Part shown: positions 7,584-16,248 of the stretch, one piece after another
How positions within the stretch are numbered: position 1 is the stretch's first letter
Layout of the letters: each line of letters begins with the position of its first letter
Assembly: GCF_001458295.1 (NCBI RefSeq)
Contig: NZ_CYUD01000001.1
Span: forward strand, 310,001 to 374,000
Direction: 5' to 3'
Source: Ruegeria denitrificans
GTDB taxonomy: Bacteria; Pseudomonadota; Alphaproteobacteria; Rhodobacterales; Rhodobacteraceae
DNA length: 64,000 nucleotides
Made by a program: the position numbers and the translations under genes
The notes under the pieces: model-generated
Told to the model about the DNA's origin: nothing
Database searches by the model: none
The model's input: the letters and a program-made list of their open reading frames with translations, nothing else

Positions 7584-8747
7584 CTAGTAAGCTTTTCCGC
7601 GGGCCGAGACCGGCCAGAGGGCTTCAACCTTGCCGTTACGCACCCCAACATACCAGTCATGGACGTTCGCTGTCGGGTCGCAGTGCCCCGGAACCAGGCG
7701 CAGTTTGTCGTTCACTTTTAGCGCACCGTTCGGATCGGCGATCACGCCATGTTCGTCCGAACACTTGATGTACTCGACATCGTCGCGCCCATAGATAAAG
7801 GGCAGTCCGCTATCGACCGATTGCGCCTTGAGGCCCGCATCGACGATGGCCTTGTCGGCCTTGGCGTGGCTCATCACGCTTGTCAGGATGAAGAATGAGT
7901 TTTCCCATTCGCCCTGGTCGATCCGATTGCCTTCTTCGTCTAGGATACGACCGTAATCTGCATCCATGAACGCGTAGGACCCACACTGCAGTTCGTTGTA
8001 AACGCCCGAGTTGGATTCGAACTGATACGAACCGGTGCCACCACCCGATACCAGTTCTGGCTCAATCCCGACGGATTTCAGGCCCTTGACCGCGTTGTCG
8101 ACCATTTCGATGGCAACATCCAGTTTGGCCTTGCGGTCCTCGAATTTATCCATGTGTTGCATGGCGCCCTGATAGGCCTGAATACCCAGGAACTTTAGGT
8201 TGTCTGCTGCTTCGACCGCCTGAGCAATCGCGACGACATCCTGCGTGGTCGTCACGCCACAGCGGCCCGCGCCGCAATCGATTTCAATAAAGACGCTGAG
8301 TTCCGTGCCATGCTTAACGGCTGCGGCCGAAAGATCAGCAACATTGTCGATATCATCGACGCAGACAATGATGTGCGAGCCTAGCTTGGGCAGGCGGGCT
8401 AGACGGTCAATCTTGGCCGGGTCGCGTACCTGGTTCGAGACCAGAACATCCTTGATGCCGCCGCGCACAAAAACCTCGGCCTCGGACACTTTCTGACAGC
8501 ATACGCCGACGGAACCGCCCAGCTTTTCCTGCAGCTTGGCGACATCGACCGATTTGTGCATCTTGCCGTGGACGCGGTGGCGCATGCCATGATCCTTGGC
8601 ATAATCACCCATTTTCTTGATGTTCCGCTCCAGCGCGTCCAGATCAAGGATCAGGCAGGGGGTCTGAATCTCAGACTCGTCCATGCCAATGGCGGCAGGG
8701 ATGTCAAAGCCGACTTCGAAATCGTCCAAATTCACGGGTTTGTTCAT
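7584..8747 (-). CDS. bhcC: Beta-hydroxyaspartate aldolase (D-threonine-aldolase-like, PLP)
   Basis: BhcC condenses glycine with glyoxylate to beta-hydroxyaspartate, the carbon-joining step of the cycle. The product is 387 residues of the D-threonine aldolase/DSD1 family: an alanine-racemase-type barrel with QTPCLILDLDALERNI near the start, HRVHGKMHKS near residues 57-66 carrying the likely PLP lysine (K62), FIEIDCGAGRCG, and VSGGGTGSYQFE. The C-terminal PGHCDPTANVHDW provides the His/Asp pair expected to bind the divalent metal. The GGAGGAG ribosome site and a 13-base gap after bhcB support co-transcription. Without its context it would be called D-threonine aldolase. Confidence 0.9.
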   Translation of the reverse strand: MNKPVNLDDFEVGFDIPAAIGMDESEIQTPCLILDLDALERNIKKMGDYAKDHGMRHRVHGKMHKSVDVAKLQEKLGGSVGVCCQKVSEAEVFVRGGIKDVLVSNQVRDPAKIDRLARLPKLGSHIIVCVDDIDNVADLSAAAVKHGTELSVFIEIDCGAGRCGVTTTQDVVAIAQAVEAADNLKFLGIQAYQGAMQHMDKFEDRKAKLDVAIEMVDNAVKGLKSVGIEPELVSGGGTGSYQFESNSGVYNELQCGSYAFMDADYGRILDEEGNRIDQGEWENSFFILTSVMSHAKADKAIVDAGLKAQSVDSGLPFIYGRDDVEYIKCSDEHGVIADPNGALKVNDKLRLVPGHCDPTANVHDWYVGVRNGKVEALWPVSARGKAY

Positions 8748-8760
8748 TTCTTACTCCTCC

Positions 8761-9735
8761 TCAGCCCTTGATCCAGGGCAGTTTATCCAAATCCACGTTG
8801 CCGCCGGTAATGATCACGCCAACGCGTTTGCCTTTGAACACCTCGGGGTTTTTCAGGATGGTGGCCAACGGCACGGCGCTGCTGGGCTCCATCACGACAC
8901 GCAGGTATTTCCAGGTCAGTTTCATCGCATCGACAATCTCCTGCTCGGATGCGGTGAAAATGTCGGTGACGTTCTTCGAGACAAAGTGCCAAGTGTTTTC
9001 CTTGAGAGGAACCAACAACCCATCGGCAACTGTTTTGGGGGCATCGTCGGCGATGATGTGCCCGGCTTTGAACGACCGATAGGCGTCGTCGGCTTGTTCG
9101 GGTTCGGCCGCGTAAATAGCGGTTTGAGGGGCCAGGTTTGACACGGTCAGGCAAGTGCCTGACACCATTCCACCACCCCCGATAGGCGCGATAACCGCAT
9201 CTACTCCACCCGTCTGTTCCAGCAATTCGGCAGAACAGGTCGCCTGTCCGGCGATGACCCGTGGGTCATTGTACGGATGCACAAACTCACCACCGGTCCG
9301 CGCCTGAACTTCGGCAAAAGTGGCCTCGCGGGACGACGTTGACGGCTCGCATTCGGTGATTGTACCGCCAAACCGGCGCACGGCATCTTTTTTGGCCTGC
9401 GGAGCGGTGCGGGGCATGACCACGTTGCAGGGAATACCGCGCCGACCAGCAGCATAAGACAGCGACAAGGCATGGTTGCCGCTGGAATGCGTGCACACCC
9501 CTTTTTCGGCCATCTCATCGCTTAGCCCAAATACTGCGTTGCAGGCCCCGCGTACTTTGAAGGCCCCGGCCTCCTGGAAGTTTTCGCACTTAAAGAACAA
9601 CTGTGCACCGGTCAGCTCGTCCAGATAATCAGAACGCATCACCGGGGTGCGGTTGATGTGAGGCCGAATCCGCTCGTGCGCTTCGCGCATATCGTCCAGC
9701 GTCAGGCGATCTGCCGTGGTTTGTGCGTCCAACAT
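8761..9735 (-). CDS. bhcB: Beta-hydroxyaspartate dehydratase (threonine-dehydratase-like, PLP)
   Basis: BhcB removes water from beta-hydroxyaspartate to give iminosuccinate. The product is 324 residues with a fold-type II PLP domain: GAFKVRGACNA with the Schiff-base lysine at about residue 60, the substrate loop SSGNHA near 88-93, and the phosphate-binding glycine loop GGGGMVSG near 186-193. The C-terminal ITGGNVDLDKL is typical of the serine/threonine dehydratase and serine racemase group. There is no regulatory ACT domain, unlike IlvA. An AAGGAGGAG ribosome site precedes ATG 9735; a TTG just before it is not needed. The gene starts 11 bases after the bhcA stop. Confidence 0.92.
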   Translation of the reverse strand: MLDAQTTADRLTLDDMREAHERIRPHINRTPVMRSDYLDELTGAQLFFKCENFQEAGAFKVRGACNAVFGLSDEMAEKGVCTHSSGNHALSLSYAAGRRGIPCNVVMPRTAPQAKKDAVRRFGGTITECEPSTSSREATFAEVQARTGGEFVHPYNDPRVIAGQATCSAELLEQTGGVDAVIAPIGGGGMVSGTCLTVSNLAPQTAIYAAEPEQADDAYRSFKAGHIIADDAPKTVADGLLVPLKENTWHFVSKNVTDIFTASEQEIVDAMKLTWKYLRVVMEPSSAVPLATILKNPEVFKGKRVGVIITGGNVDLDKLPWIKG

Positions 9736-9746
9736 CAAGCTCCTCC

Positions 9747-10937
9747 TTAAGCTGCGGATTGCATTGGCGTGGCACTGCTGGTGCGGAAGTATTCCTGCGC
9801 TGCCGCAACACCGCTGCCCAGTTTGATCGGATAGTCCAGATCAGCCATCGCCATTTCGATTGTGGCCAGACCGGACAGAACCATTACATCCGTCAGGCTG
9901 CCAAGATGGCCGATACGGAAGGCTTTGCCGTTCATTTCACCCAATCCGATACCGAAGCTTACACCATAAGCGTTGAAAGCATGATCGGTCAGCGCATTAC
10001 TGTCAAAGCCATCAGGTACGTAAATCGCACTGACCGTATCGGAATACAGCTCGGGCGATTGCGCCACCAACTCCAGTCCCCAGGCAGCGGTGGCCTTGCG
10101 GACCCCTTCGGCCAGACGGAAATGGCGGGCATATACGTTGTTCAGCCCTTCTTCGAACAGCATCTTCAGGCTTTCGCGCATACCATAGATCAGCTGCAGC
10201 GGTGGGGTATAGGGGAACCCGCCCGACGCATTTGCGTTCATCATATCGCGGAAGTCAAAGAAGGTGCGCGGCAATTGGGCCGTTTCCATTGCGGCCAGTG
10301 CCTTGGGACTGACGCACAGGATTGCCATGCCAGTTGCCAGCATGAAGCCCTTTTGCGAGCCCGAAACCGCAATGTCGACGCCCCAGCCATCAAACTCGAA
10401 CGGCATCGAGGCCAGCGAGCTGACGCAATCCACAAACAGCATTGCCGGATGATCGCTGGCATCCATTGCCCCACGAACAGCACCGATATCCGAGCGTACG
10501 CCGGTCGCCGTCTCGTTATGTGTAACCAGAACTGCCCTAATCTTATGCTCTTTGTCTGCGGCAAGAGCTTCAGCGAATTTATCTGCGGGCGCACCGCTGC
10601 CCCAGGGGCATTCGATGATGCGTACATCCAGACCGTGCCGCTGGCACAGGTCGATCCAGCGATGGCTGAACATGCCATAACGCGCAACCAGTACGCTGTC
10701 GCCTGGGCTGAGCGTATTGGTCACCGATGCCTCCCAGCCGCCGGTTCCGCTGGCGGGGAAAGTGATGATTTTTCCTTCTTTGGTTCCAAACACCTTTTTG
10801 GTGTCCTCCAGAACCGGAGAGAAGGTTTCGACAAAATCAGGTGCGCGGTGGTCCTGTGTCTGGACCTGCATCGCCAAGCGCAAGCGATCCGGGATATTGG
10901 TAGGGCCGGGTATAAATACCGGGTTTTGATTGGACAT
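9747..10937 (-). CDS. bhcA: Aspartate-glyoxylate aminotransferase
   Basis: BhcA transfers the amino group of L-aspartate to glyoxylate, releasing oxaloacetate and regenerating glycine for BhcC, so it closes the cycle. The product is 396 residues of the class V aminotransferase group that includes serine-glyoxylate aminotransferase: FIPGPTNIPDRLRLAM at the start, TFPASGTGGWEASVTNTLSPGD for cofactor binding, FVDCVSSLASMPFEFDGWGVDIAVSGSQKGF with the PLP lysine near residue 196, and RIGHLG near the C-terminus. ATG 10937 has a GGAGG site 7 bases upstream and begins at the conserved MSNQNPVFIPG. It is the first gene of the operon, divergent from bhcR. Confidence 0.92.
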   Translation of the reverse strand: MSNQNPVFIPGPTNIPDRLRLAMQVQTQDHRAPDFVETFSPVLEDTKKVFGTKEGKIITFPASGTGGWEASVTNTLSPGDSVLVARYGMFSHRWIDLCQRHGLDVRIIECPWGSGAPADKFAEALAADKEHKIRAVLVTHNETATGVRSDIGAVRGAMDASDHPAMLFVDCVSSLASMPFEFDGWGVDIAVSGSQKGFMLATGMAILCVSPKALAAMETAQLPRTFFDFRDMMNANASGGFPYTPPLQLIYGMRESLKMLFEEGLNNVYARHFRLAEGVRKATAAWGLELVAQSPELYSDTVSAIYVPDGFDSNALTDHAFNAYGVSFGIGLGEMNGKAFRIGHLGSLTDVMVLSGLATIEMAMADLDYPIKLGSGVAAAQEYFRTSSATPMQSAA

Positions 10938-10997
10938 GACTAAATCCTCCGATTTGCAGTTAAGTGTCGTTGAAAATGCTGTTCCGTGCAATTTTCT

Positions 10998-11012
10998 TGA
11001 AAAATATTTTCA
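10998..11012. promoter_or_regulatory. Candidate BhcR operator in the bhcA-bhcR spacer
   Basis: TGAAAAATATTTTCA is a near-perfect palindrome with 6-bp arms TGAAAA/TTTTCA and a 3-base centre. Its 15-bp size fits IclR-family operators. It lies 61 bases upstream of the bhcA start in the 190-base AT-rich divergent spacer. Binding is inferred only from position and symmetry. Confidence 0.5.
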
Positions 11013-11127
11013 TTTTATGAATTAAATAAATAGTCCATTGAAAAAGCGTGATTTTTTGTTTTTCATTTTCGATGCCGAGGAATTAAGATGGAAAAAACTG
11101 CGCCAGGTCGAAAAGGAGAAGCCAGGG

Positions 11128-11955
11128 ATGGAAACCCAAAAAAGGCCGCGTGGCAGGCCCAAATCGTTGTTCAAGGAAAGCTCGGCGGGGACCATGCAGT
11201 CGCTGGATCGGGCACTGGTCGTTCTGACCGCCGTGGCGCGAATGGAACGAGCTGCGTTAAGTGATCTTGCGCGTGAGGTGGATGTGCCCACGGCCACGAC
11301 GCACCGCATTCTGGCGACGTTGCAGAAACATGGCTTTGCCGCCTTTGACGACGAGCGGCAGGAATGGATGATCGGGATTGAGGCATACCGAACCGGTGCC
11401 TCGTTCCTGCGTCGCAACAGTGTGATTGAGATTGGGCGACCGATCCTGCGACGTCTGATGCAGGACAGCGGCGAGACCGCCAATCTGGCTGTGCCGGACG
11501 GGGCCGAGGTGGTCTTTGTCGGGCAGGTTGAAGCACAAAACCCGATACGGGCTTTTTTCCCACCGGGTGCACGGACACCGATGTATGCGTCTGGCACGGG
11601 TAAGGCGATTCTAGCTGCGATGAGCGAGTCTGCGGCAAGCAAAGTGTTGGCGGCCGAAGCTGTTCGCTTTACTTCACATACGTTGCTGCCAGGCGAGGGG
11701 TTGCGCGAGGATCTGGCAAATACACGTTCTCGTGGCTGGTCGCATGATCACGAAGAACGGTACGAGGGCATGTCCTGCATCGGCGCAGCGATCTACAACG
11801 ACCGGGGTGAACCCTGCGCCGGGATTTCCGTATCCGGGCCGTCTGTGCGGTTCATTGCCGATCGGGCAATGGAGCTGGGCGCATTGGTTCGGGATGCGGC
11901 GGAAGAGATCACGCAACTCAGTGGGGGTCGATTGCCGAAACCGTCCGAGGAATAG
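11128..11955 (+). CDS. bhcR: IclR-family regulator of the beta-hydroxyaspartate cycle
   Basis: The product is 275 residues from ATG 11128, which has AAGGAG about 10 bases upstream; the frame also runs open to 11038 but without a start signal. An arginine-rich tail (KRPRGRPKS) precedes a winged helix-turn-helix (SLDRALVVLTAVARMERAALSDLAREVDVPTATTHRILATL), then the IclR effector domain (GRPILRRLMQDSGETANLAV, PMYASGTGKAILAAM, GISVSGP). In Paracoccus denitrificans the equivalent BhcR senses glyoxylate and controls bhcABCD. The divergent arrangement here is the same. The predicted effector is therefore glyoxylate, by analogy. Confidence 0.9.
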   Translation: METQKRPRGRPKSLFKESSAGTMQSLDRALVVLTAVARMERAALSDLAREVDVPTATTHRILATLQKHGFAAFDDERQEWMIGIEAYRTGASFLRRNSVIEIGRPILRRLMQDSGETANLAVPDGAEVVFVGQVEAQNPIRAFFPPGARTPMYASGTGKAILAAMSESAASKVLAAEAVRFTSHTLLPGEGLREDLANTRSRGWSHDHEERYEGMSCIGAAIYNDRGEPCAGISVSGPSVRFIADRAMELGALVRDAAEEITQLSGGRLPKPSEE

Positions 11956-11958
11956 CGT

Positions 11959-12702
11959 CTATTTGCGTGGAACTCGGGGAATACGGGAATGTGACAGTTT
12001 GTATTTGTGCTCGGGGTGGGGCGGGTGGCCATGGGTGCGGCCCCAACATGCAGGCCCACCCCGTATCAGCCACAGCGGGATGCACAGGATCAGGCCAACG
12101 AAAAAGCCACCAGTATGGGCCCAATAGGCAACTCCGCCTTCATCCGGGGTGCTGGCAAGGCTGCCCATGAACTGAAGGCCCAGCCAAATGCCCAGCATGA
12201 TAAAAGCAGGTATGGTGAAAATCCGGAAATAGACGATCAGGATCAGCAGAACATCCACGCGCGCCTTGGGGAACAGCAAAAGATAGCCGCCCATCACCCC
12301 GGCAATCGCACCCGAGGCTCCGATGGTCGGCACAACCGAGCCCGGCGCGGTGGCAACGTGGATCAGGCCTGCCCCGACACCGGCCAAAATATAGAACAGC
12401 AGGAAGGGCAGGTGCCCCATCTCATCTTCAAGGTTATCTCCGAATATCCAGAGAAACAGCATGTTGCCTGCCAGATGCATCCATCCGCCGTGCAGAAACA
12501 TCGAGGTCACAAGGGTTTCGAACGCAAACCCGTCAGTGATCCGCGCCGGGATGATGGCATAGTCGAAATACAACCTATTGATTAGTGGCGCGTTATCCAT
12601 GATCCCCACATAGCTGAAGAAAATCATGATATTGGCTGCCATCAGCAGATAAACGACATAGGGCGTGCGCCCCGAAGGGTTGTGGTCACGGATCGGAAAC
12701 AT
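11959..12702 (-). CDS. Rhomboid family intramembrane serine protease
   Basis: Rhomboids cut substrate transmembrane segments within the membrane. The product is 247 residues with about six membrane helices. The catalytic serine is in GASGA (S130) and the catalytic histidine in AYWAHTGGF (H196); the conserved HLAGN pattern in the second helix region is at residues 76-80. A histidine- and proline-rich cytoplasmic tail ends the protein. The start MFPIRDHNPSGRTPYV is typical for the family in Rhodobacteraceae, yet no Shine-Dalgarno precedes the ATG; a 10-bp hairpin sits directly upstream. The stop is 3 bases from the convergent bhcR stop. Confidence 0.88.
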   Translation of the reverse strand: MFPIRDHNPSGRTPYVVYLLMAANIMIFFSYVGIMDNAPLINRLYFDYAIIPARITDGFAFETLVTSMFLHGGWMHLAGNMLFLWIFGDNLEDEMGHLPFLLFYILAGVGAGLIHVATAPGSVVPTIGASGAIAGVMGGYLLLFPKARVDVLLILIVYFRIFTIPAFIMLGIWLGLQFMGSLASTPDEGGVAYWAHTGGFFVGLILCIPLWLIRGGPACWGRTHGHPPHPEHKYKLSHSRIPRVPRK

Positions 12703-12707
12703 GGGGG

Positions 12708-12735
12708 GACGCTGGGCTTTTCCCGGCCCAGCGTC
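12708..12735 (-). other. Strong hairpin directly before the rhomboid start codon
   Basis: GACGCTGGGC pairs perfectly over 10 bp with GCCCAGCGTC around an 8-base loop, in the 42-base gap between the putA stop and the rhomboid ATG. It is followed by CCCCC and no T-run, so it is not a classical terminator; it may affect translation of the rhomboid gene or protect the putA mRNA end. Confidence 0.5.
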
Positions 12736-12744
12736 AAGGTACGG

Positions 12745-15700
12745 TTACGCCGCACCTCCCAACAGGGCGGCGTTGCCACCGGCGGCTGTGGTATCGACGC
12801 AGACGTGATGCTCACCCAGAACCCGTGCCCTGTCGGGTCGACCGGGGATCAGCGGCAGGATCGGGCCATCGCGGCGGGCCAGATGGCGTTCGATCTCGCG
12901 TGCGGTTTCGTCGTCGCCCCACCACAGAACCCCGGAGAAGCCGGTGATGTTTTCCAGCCTGTGTAGGTCCATCATGCCGGTCGACAGGATTGCAGTGCCA
13001 CCCAGTGCCACAACTGCTTCGGCCTGCGCTTGCGCGGCTTCGGGCCCTGGTCCCATGCACAACAAGGGCGCGCGGGGGATTTCACTCAGCCGATTGGATT
13101 CGCCGGTCGGGCCGGGTAGGGACTGGGTGCGAATGGCAGCAGGTTTGCCTTGCGGCTCGGGAAACTCGCTCATGGTGCTACTCCAACCCGCGGCGCTGTA
13201 TTGGCGATCCGGCGCACAGAAACGTGTCATATAGTTTGGACCACCTGCCTTGGGCCCCGTGCCCGACAAACCTTCGCCGCCAAAAGGCTGAGAGCCTACG
13301 ATCGCTCCGATCTGGTTGCGGTTGACATAGATGTTGCCCGCGTGAACAGCCTCGGTGATATGCTGCACCCGGTCGTCGATGCGGGTGTGCAGGCCAAAGG
13401 TCAGCCCGTAGCCCGTGGCATTGATATCGGCGATGACCTGATCAATCTCAGCAGCCTTGAACCGCACGACATGCAGGACCGGGCCAAACACTTCACGCTC
13501 CAGTGCGCTGATACCGGGGATTTCGATCAGGGTCGGGGCGATGAATGTCCCTTCGGGCGGTGTGCTCAGTTCCTTCAGCACCCGACCTTCCGCGCGTGCT
13601 TGTCCAATGTGATCCGCAATGCCCTGCAGCGCGCCGTGATCAATCACCGGTCCGCAGTCGGTCGACAAAAGCCAGGGGTCGCCGATCTGCAAAGCCTTTA
13701 TCGCGCCGGTCAGCATGGTCAGCAAATCGTCGGCGATATCCTCTTGCACGTAAAGGCACCGCAGGGCCGAGCATCGCTGCCCTGCAGATTGAAAGGCGCT
13801 TTCAATGATGGATTGCACGGCCTGTTCGGGCAGGGCGGTGCTGTCAACGATCATGGCATTCAGCCCGCCGGTTTCCGCGATCAAAGGCGTGCCCGGTTTC
13901 AGGTTTTCTGCCATGGCCGCGCGGATTTTCTGCGCGGTGGCGGTCGATCCGGTGAAAGCTACCCCCGACACGCGTGGGTCCGAGGTCAGCGCCGCCCCGA
14001 CAGACGGTCCGCCGGGCAACAGTTGCAGCACATCGCGTGGTACCCCAGCCTCGTGCAGCAATTGCACTGCCCGGTGCGCGACCAATGGCGTTTGCGGCGC
14101 GGGTTTCGCCAGAACGGCGTTACCGGTGGCCAGAGCTGCAGAAATCTGTCCGGTGAATATCGCCAGTGGAAAGTTCCACGGGCTAATGCAGGTGAACGTG
14201 CCCGCCGGATTAGCGGCCGGAATGTTTGCCGCGTAATAGCGCAGAAAATCGACCGCTTCGCGCAGTTCGGCCACCGCATCGGGGATGGATTTTCCTGCTT
14301 CACGGGCCAGCAGGGCGAAAAGCTCGCCATAATGGGCTTCGTACAGATCAGCCGCCGCGTTCAATATCTGCGCGCGTTGCGCAGCCGGAGCATTCCACGA
14401 GGATGCCGAGGCCAAAGCAAGTTCGACATCCTGAGCGCTGGCCGGGGCGACTGCGCCCGGATGGTCTTGTGGATGCGCCGGATTGGTGACGGGTTCGTCA
14501 GTGTCGGGGTGCGCGTCGTCGGACAACAGCGGCTGCGCGTACCAGTGATGAGCGCGAAACGCATCGCGAGCGGCATCAATCCGGTCAAGCGTCGGCGTAT
14601 GTTGCAGATCGAACCCTTTAGAATTTGGGCGTTCGGGTTGAAACATTTCGGGCCCGGTTGGCAGCGGCGGCTTGGGCTCTTGAATACTGTCAAATGGGTC
14701 CGAGGCGACCTCCTCGGGCGGGACATTTTCATCAACGATCTGGTTCACGAAGGAGGAGTTCGCGCCATTCTCAAGCAGGCGCCGAACCAGATAGGCCAGA
14801 AGATCGCGATGCGCCCCGACCGGAGCGTAAATCCGGCAGCGCGTGTTGCTTTGATCCCGAACGATCTGGTGCAGAGTTTCACCCATTCCGTGCAGGCGCT
14901 GAAACTCGAAGGGTTGCGTGTCGGCCATATTCAGGATTGCGCTAACCGTATGGGCGTTGTGGGTTGCGAATTGCGGGTAAATCCGGTCGGTCATGTCCAG
15001 CAGCTTGCGGGCGTTGGAGATGTACGAGATATCGGTCGCGTCCTTGCGCGTGAATACTGGGAACCCGTCGACACCTTCGACCTGCGCGCGCTTGACCTCG
15101 GTATCCCAATAGGCCCCCTTAACCAGTCGGACCATCAGCTTGCGGTCGTGGCGTTCGGCCATTTCATAGAGCGTGTCCAGCACGATCCCGGCGCGTGGGC
15201 CATAAGCTTGAACCACGATGCCGAAACCGTCCCAACCGGCCAGCGCGGGTTCGGCCATCACCGCCTCGATCACCTGCAGGGACAGCGAGAGCCGGTCGGC
15301 TTCTTCGGCGTCAACGTTCAGGCCCATGCCAGCGGCTTTGGCCAACAGGCACAGGGCGCGCAGGCGGGGAACAAGCTCTTCCATCACGCGGCGTTCCTGC
15401 GCCAGTTCATAGCGCGGGTGCAGGGCTGATAGCTTCACCGATATCCCGGGGTTGGCGCGGATATCATCATGAGTGCAGGCATCGGCGATGGCCGCGATGG
15501 CACGTGAATAGGACAGGTGATAGCGGGCGGCGTCAGCCTCGGTGCGCGCCGCCTCGCCCAGCATGTCGTAAGAATAGGTGTAGCCTTTTGCCTCCATCCC
15601 GGCGGCACGGTCCATGGCGGAATGGATGGTCTCGCCCAGAACAAATTGACGGCCCATTTCTTTCATCGCACGACCCACGGCGGTGCGGATCACCGGCTCT

Positions 15701-16146
15701 CCCAATCGCTTGATGGCCCCGCGCAGGGCTCCGACGGGTGACGCTTTGCCTTCGTCCAGAACCTTGCCGGTCAGCATCAACGCCCAAGTTGACGCATTCA
15801 CCAGCGAGGATGAGGACTGCCCCAGATGTTTGCCCCAATCCGACGGCGCGATCTTGTCCTCGATCAGTGCGTCGATGGTATCGGCATCCGGGACACGCAG
15901 CAGCGCTTCGGCTAAACACATCAGCGCGATGCCTTCGTCGGTGGACAGGCCGTATTCGGCCAAAAACACCTCCATCATGCCGGGCGAAGTGCTGGACCGG
16001 ATGTCACGCACCAATTGCGCCGCGGCTGCACAGATCGCTGTGCGGTCGATCTGGGACAGGCCGGCCTGTTCGATCAGGTTATCCAGAATTGCGGATTGAT
16101 CGGCATAGGTCTGGCCGTCGATAAGGGTGCGCAGGCTGTGTGTCAT
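12745..16146 (-). CDS. putA: Bifunctional proline dehydrogenase / glutamate-semialdehyde dehydrogenase
   Basis: PutA oxidises proline to glutamate in two steps at the inner face of the membrane. The product is 1133 residues. An N-terminal helical arm leads to the FAD-binding proline dehydrogenase barrel (about 165-470: ISVKLSALHPRYE, GLNVDAEEADRL, LVKGAYWDTEVKRAQ, FATHNAHT, RLLENGANSSF). The aldehyde dehydrogenase follows (about 500-980: CISPWNFPLAIFTGQ, AFTGST, AETGGLNAMIVD, catalytic cysteine near residue 792 in SAGQRCSALR). About 130 extra C-terminal residues match longer PutA types. No ribbon-helix-helix DNA-binding domain is present at the N-terminus, so PutA is not its own repressor; the divergent Lrp-type gene takes that role. 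Confidence 0.95.
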   Translation of the reverse strand: MTHSLRTLIDGQTYADQSAILDNLIEQAGLSQIDRTAICAAAAQLVRDIRSSTSPGMMEVFLAEYGLSTDEGIALMCLAEALLRVPDADTIDALIEDKIAPSDWGKHLGQSSSSLVNASTWALMLTGKVLDEGKASPVGALRGAIKRLGEPVIRTAVGRAMKEMGRQFVLGETIHSAMDRAAGMEAKGYTYSYDMLGEAARTEADAARYHLSYSRAIAAIADACTHDDIRANPGISVKLSALHPRYELAQERRVMEELVPRLRALCLLAKAAGMGLNVDAEEADRLSLSLQVIEAVMAEPALAGWDGFGIVVQAYGPRAGIVLDTLYEMAERHDRKLMVRLVKGAYWDTEVKRAQVEGVDGFPVFTRKDATDISYISNARKLLDMTDRIYPQFATHNAHTVSAILNMADTQPFEFQRLHGMGETLHQIVRDQSNTRCRIYAPVGAHRDLLAYLVRRLLENGANSSFVNQIVDENVPPEEVASDPFDSIQEPKPPLPTGPEMFQPERPNSKGFDLQHTPTLDRIDAARDAFRAHHWYAQPLLSDDAHPDTDEPVTNPAHPQDHPGAVAPASAQDVELALASASSWNAPAAQRAQILNAAADLYEAHYGELFALLAREAGKSIPDAVAELREAVDFLRYYAANIPAANPAGTFTCISPWNFPLAIFTGQISAALATGNAVLAKPAPQTPLVAHRAVQLLHEAGVPRDVLQLLPGGPSVGAALTSDPRVSGVAFTGSTATAQKIRAAMAENLKPGTPLIAETGGLNAMIVDSTALPEQAVQSIIESAFQSAGQRCSALRCLYVQEDIADDLLTMLTGAIKALQIGDPWLLSTDCGPVIDHGALQGIADHIGQARAEGRVLKELSTPPEGTFIAPTLIEIPGISALEREVFGPVLHVVRFKAAEIDQVIADINATGYGLTFGLHTRIDDRVQHITEAVHAGNIYVNRNQIGAIVGSQPFGGEGLSGTGPKAGGPNYMTRFCAPDRQYSAAGWSSTMSEFPEPQGKPAAIRTQSLPGPTGESNRLSEIPRAPLLCMGPGPEAAQAQAEAVVALGGTAILSTGMMDLHRLENITGFSGVLWWGDDETAREIERHLARRDGPILPLIPGRPDRARVLGEHHVCVDTTAAGGNAALLGGAA

Positions 16147-16193
16147 GTATCCTCCGGGCTTTTGGGCAGTATACAGTCGATTTTTCAGGACAA

Positions 16194-16222
16194 TCGCCTT
16201 ATTTTCTAAAATCAGAAGGCGA
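16194..16222. promoter_or_regulatory. Dyad in the putA-putR spacer
   Basis: TCGCCTT (16194-16200) and AAGGCGA (16216-16222) are perfect inverted arms 15 bases apart, with a smaller palindrome ATTTTCTAAAAT (16201-16212) nested between them. It lies between divergent starts and is a plausible PutR (Lrp-type) binding site. Confidence 0.4.
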
Positions 16223-16248
16223 ATGATCTGAAATATTGAGGCTTAAAG

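Noticed and set aside
6532-10937. Separate roles as ornithine cyclodeaminase, D-threonine aldolase, threonine dehydratase and serine-glyoxylate aminotransferase
   Set aside because: The combination, order and divergent IclR regulator fit the beta-hydroxyaspartate cycle better than four unrelated enzymes.
13150-15429. A 759-codon open frame on the plus strand inside putA
   Set aside because: It is antisense to a clear, motif-complete putA. High GC creates long shadow frames; the translation shows no domain.
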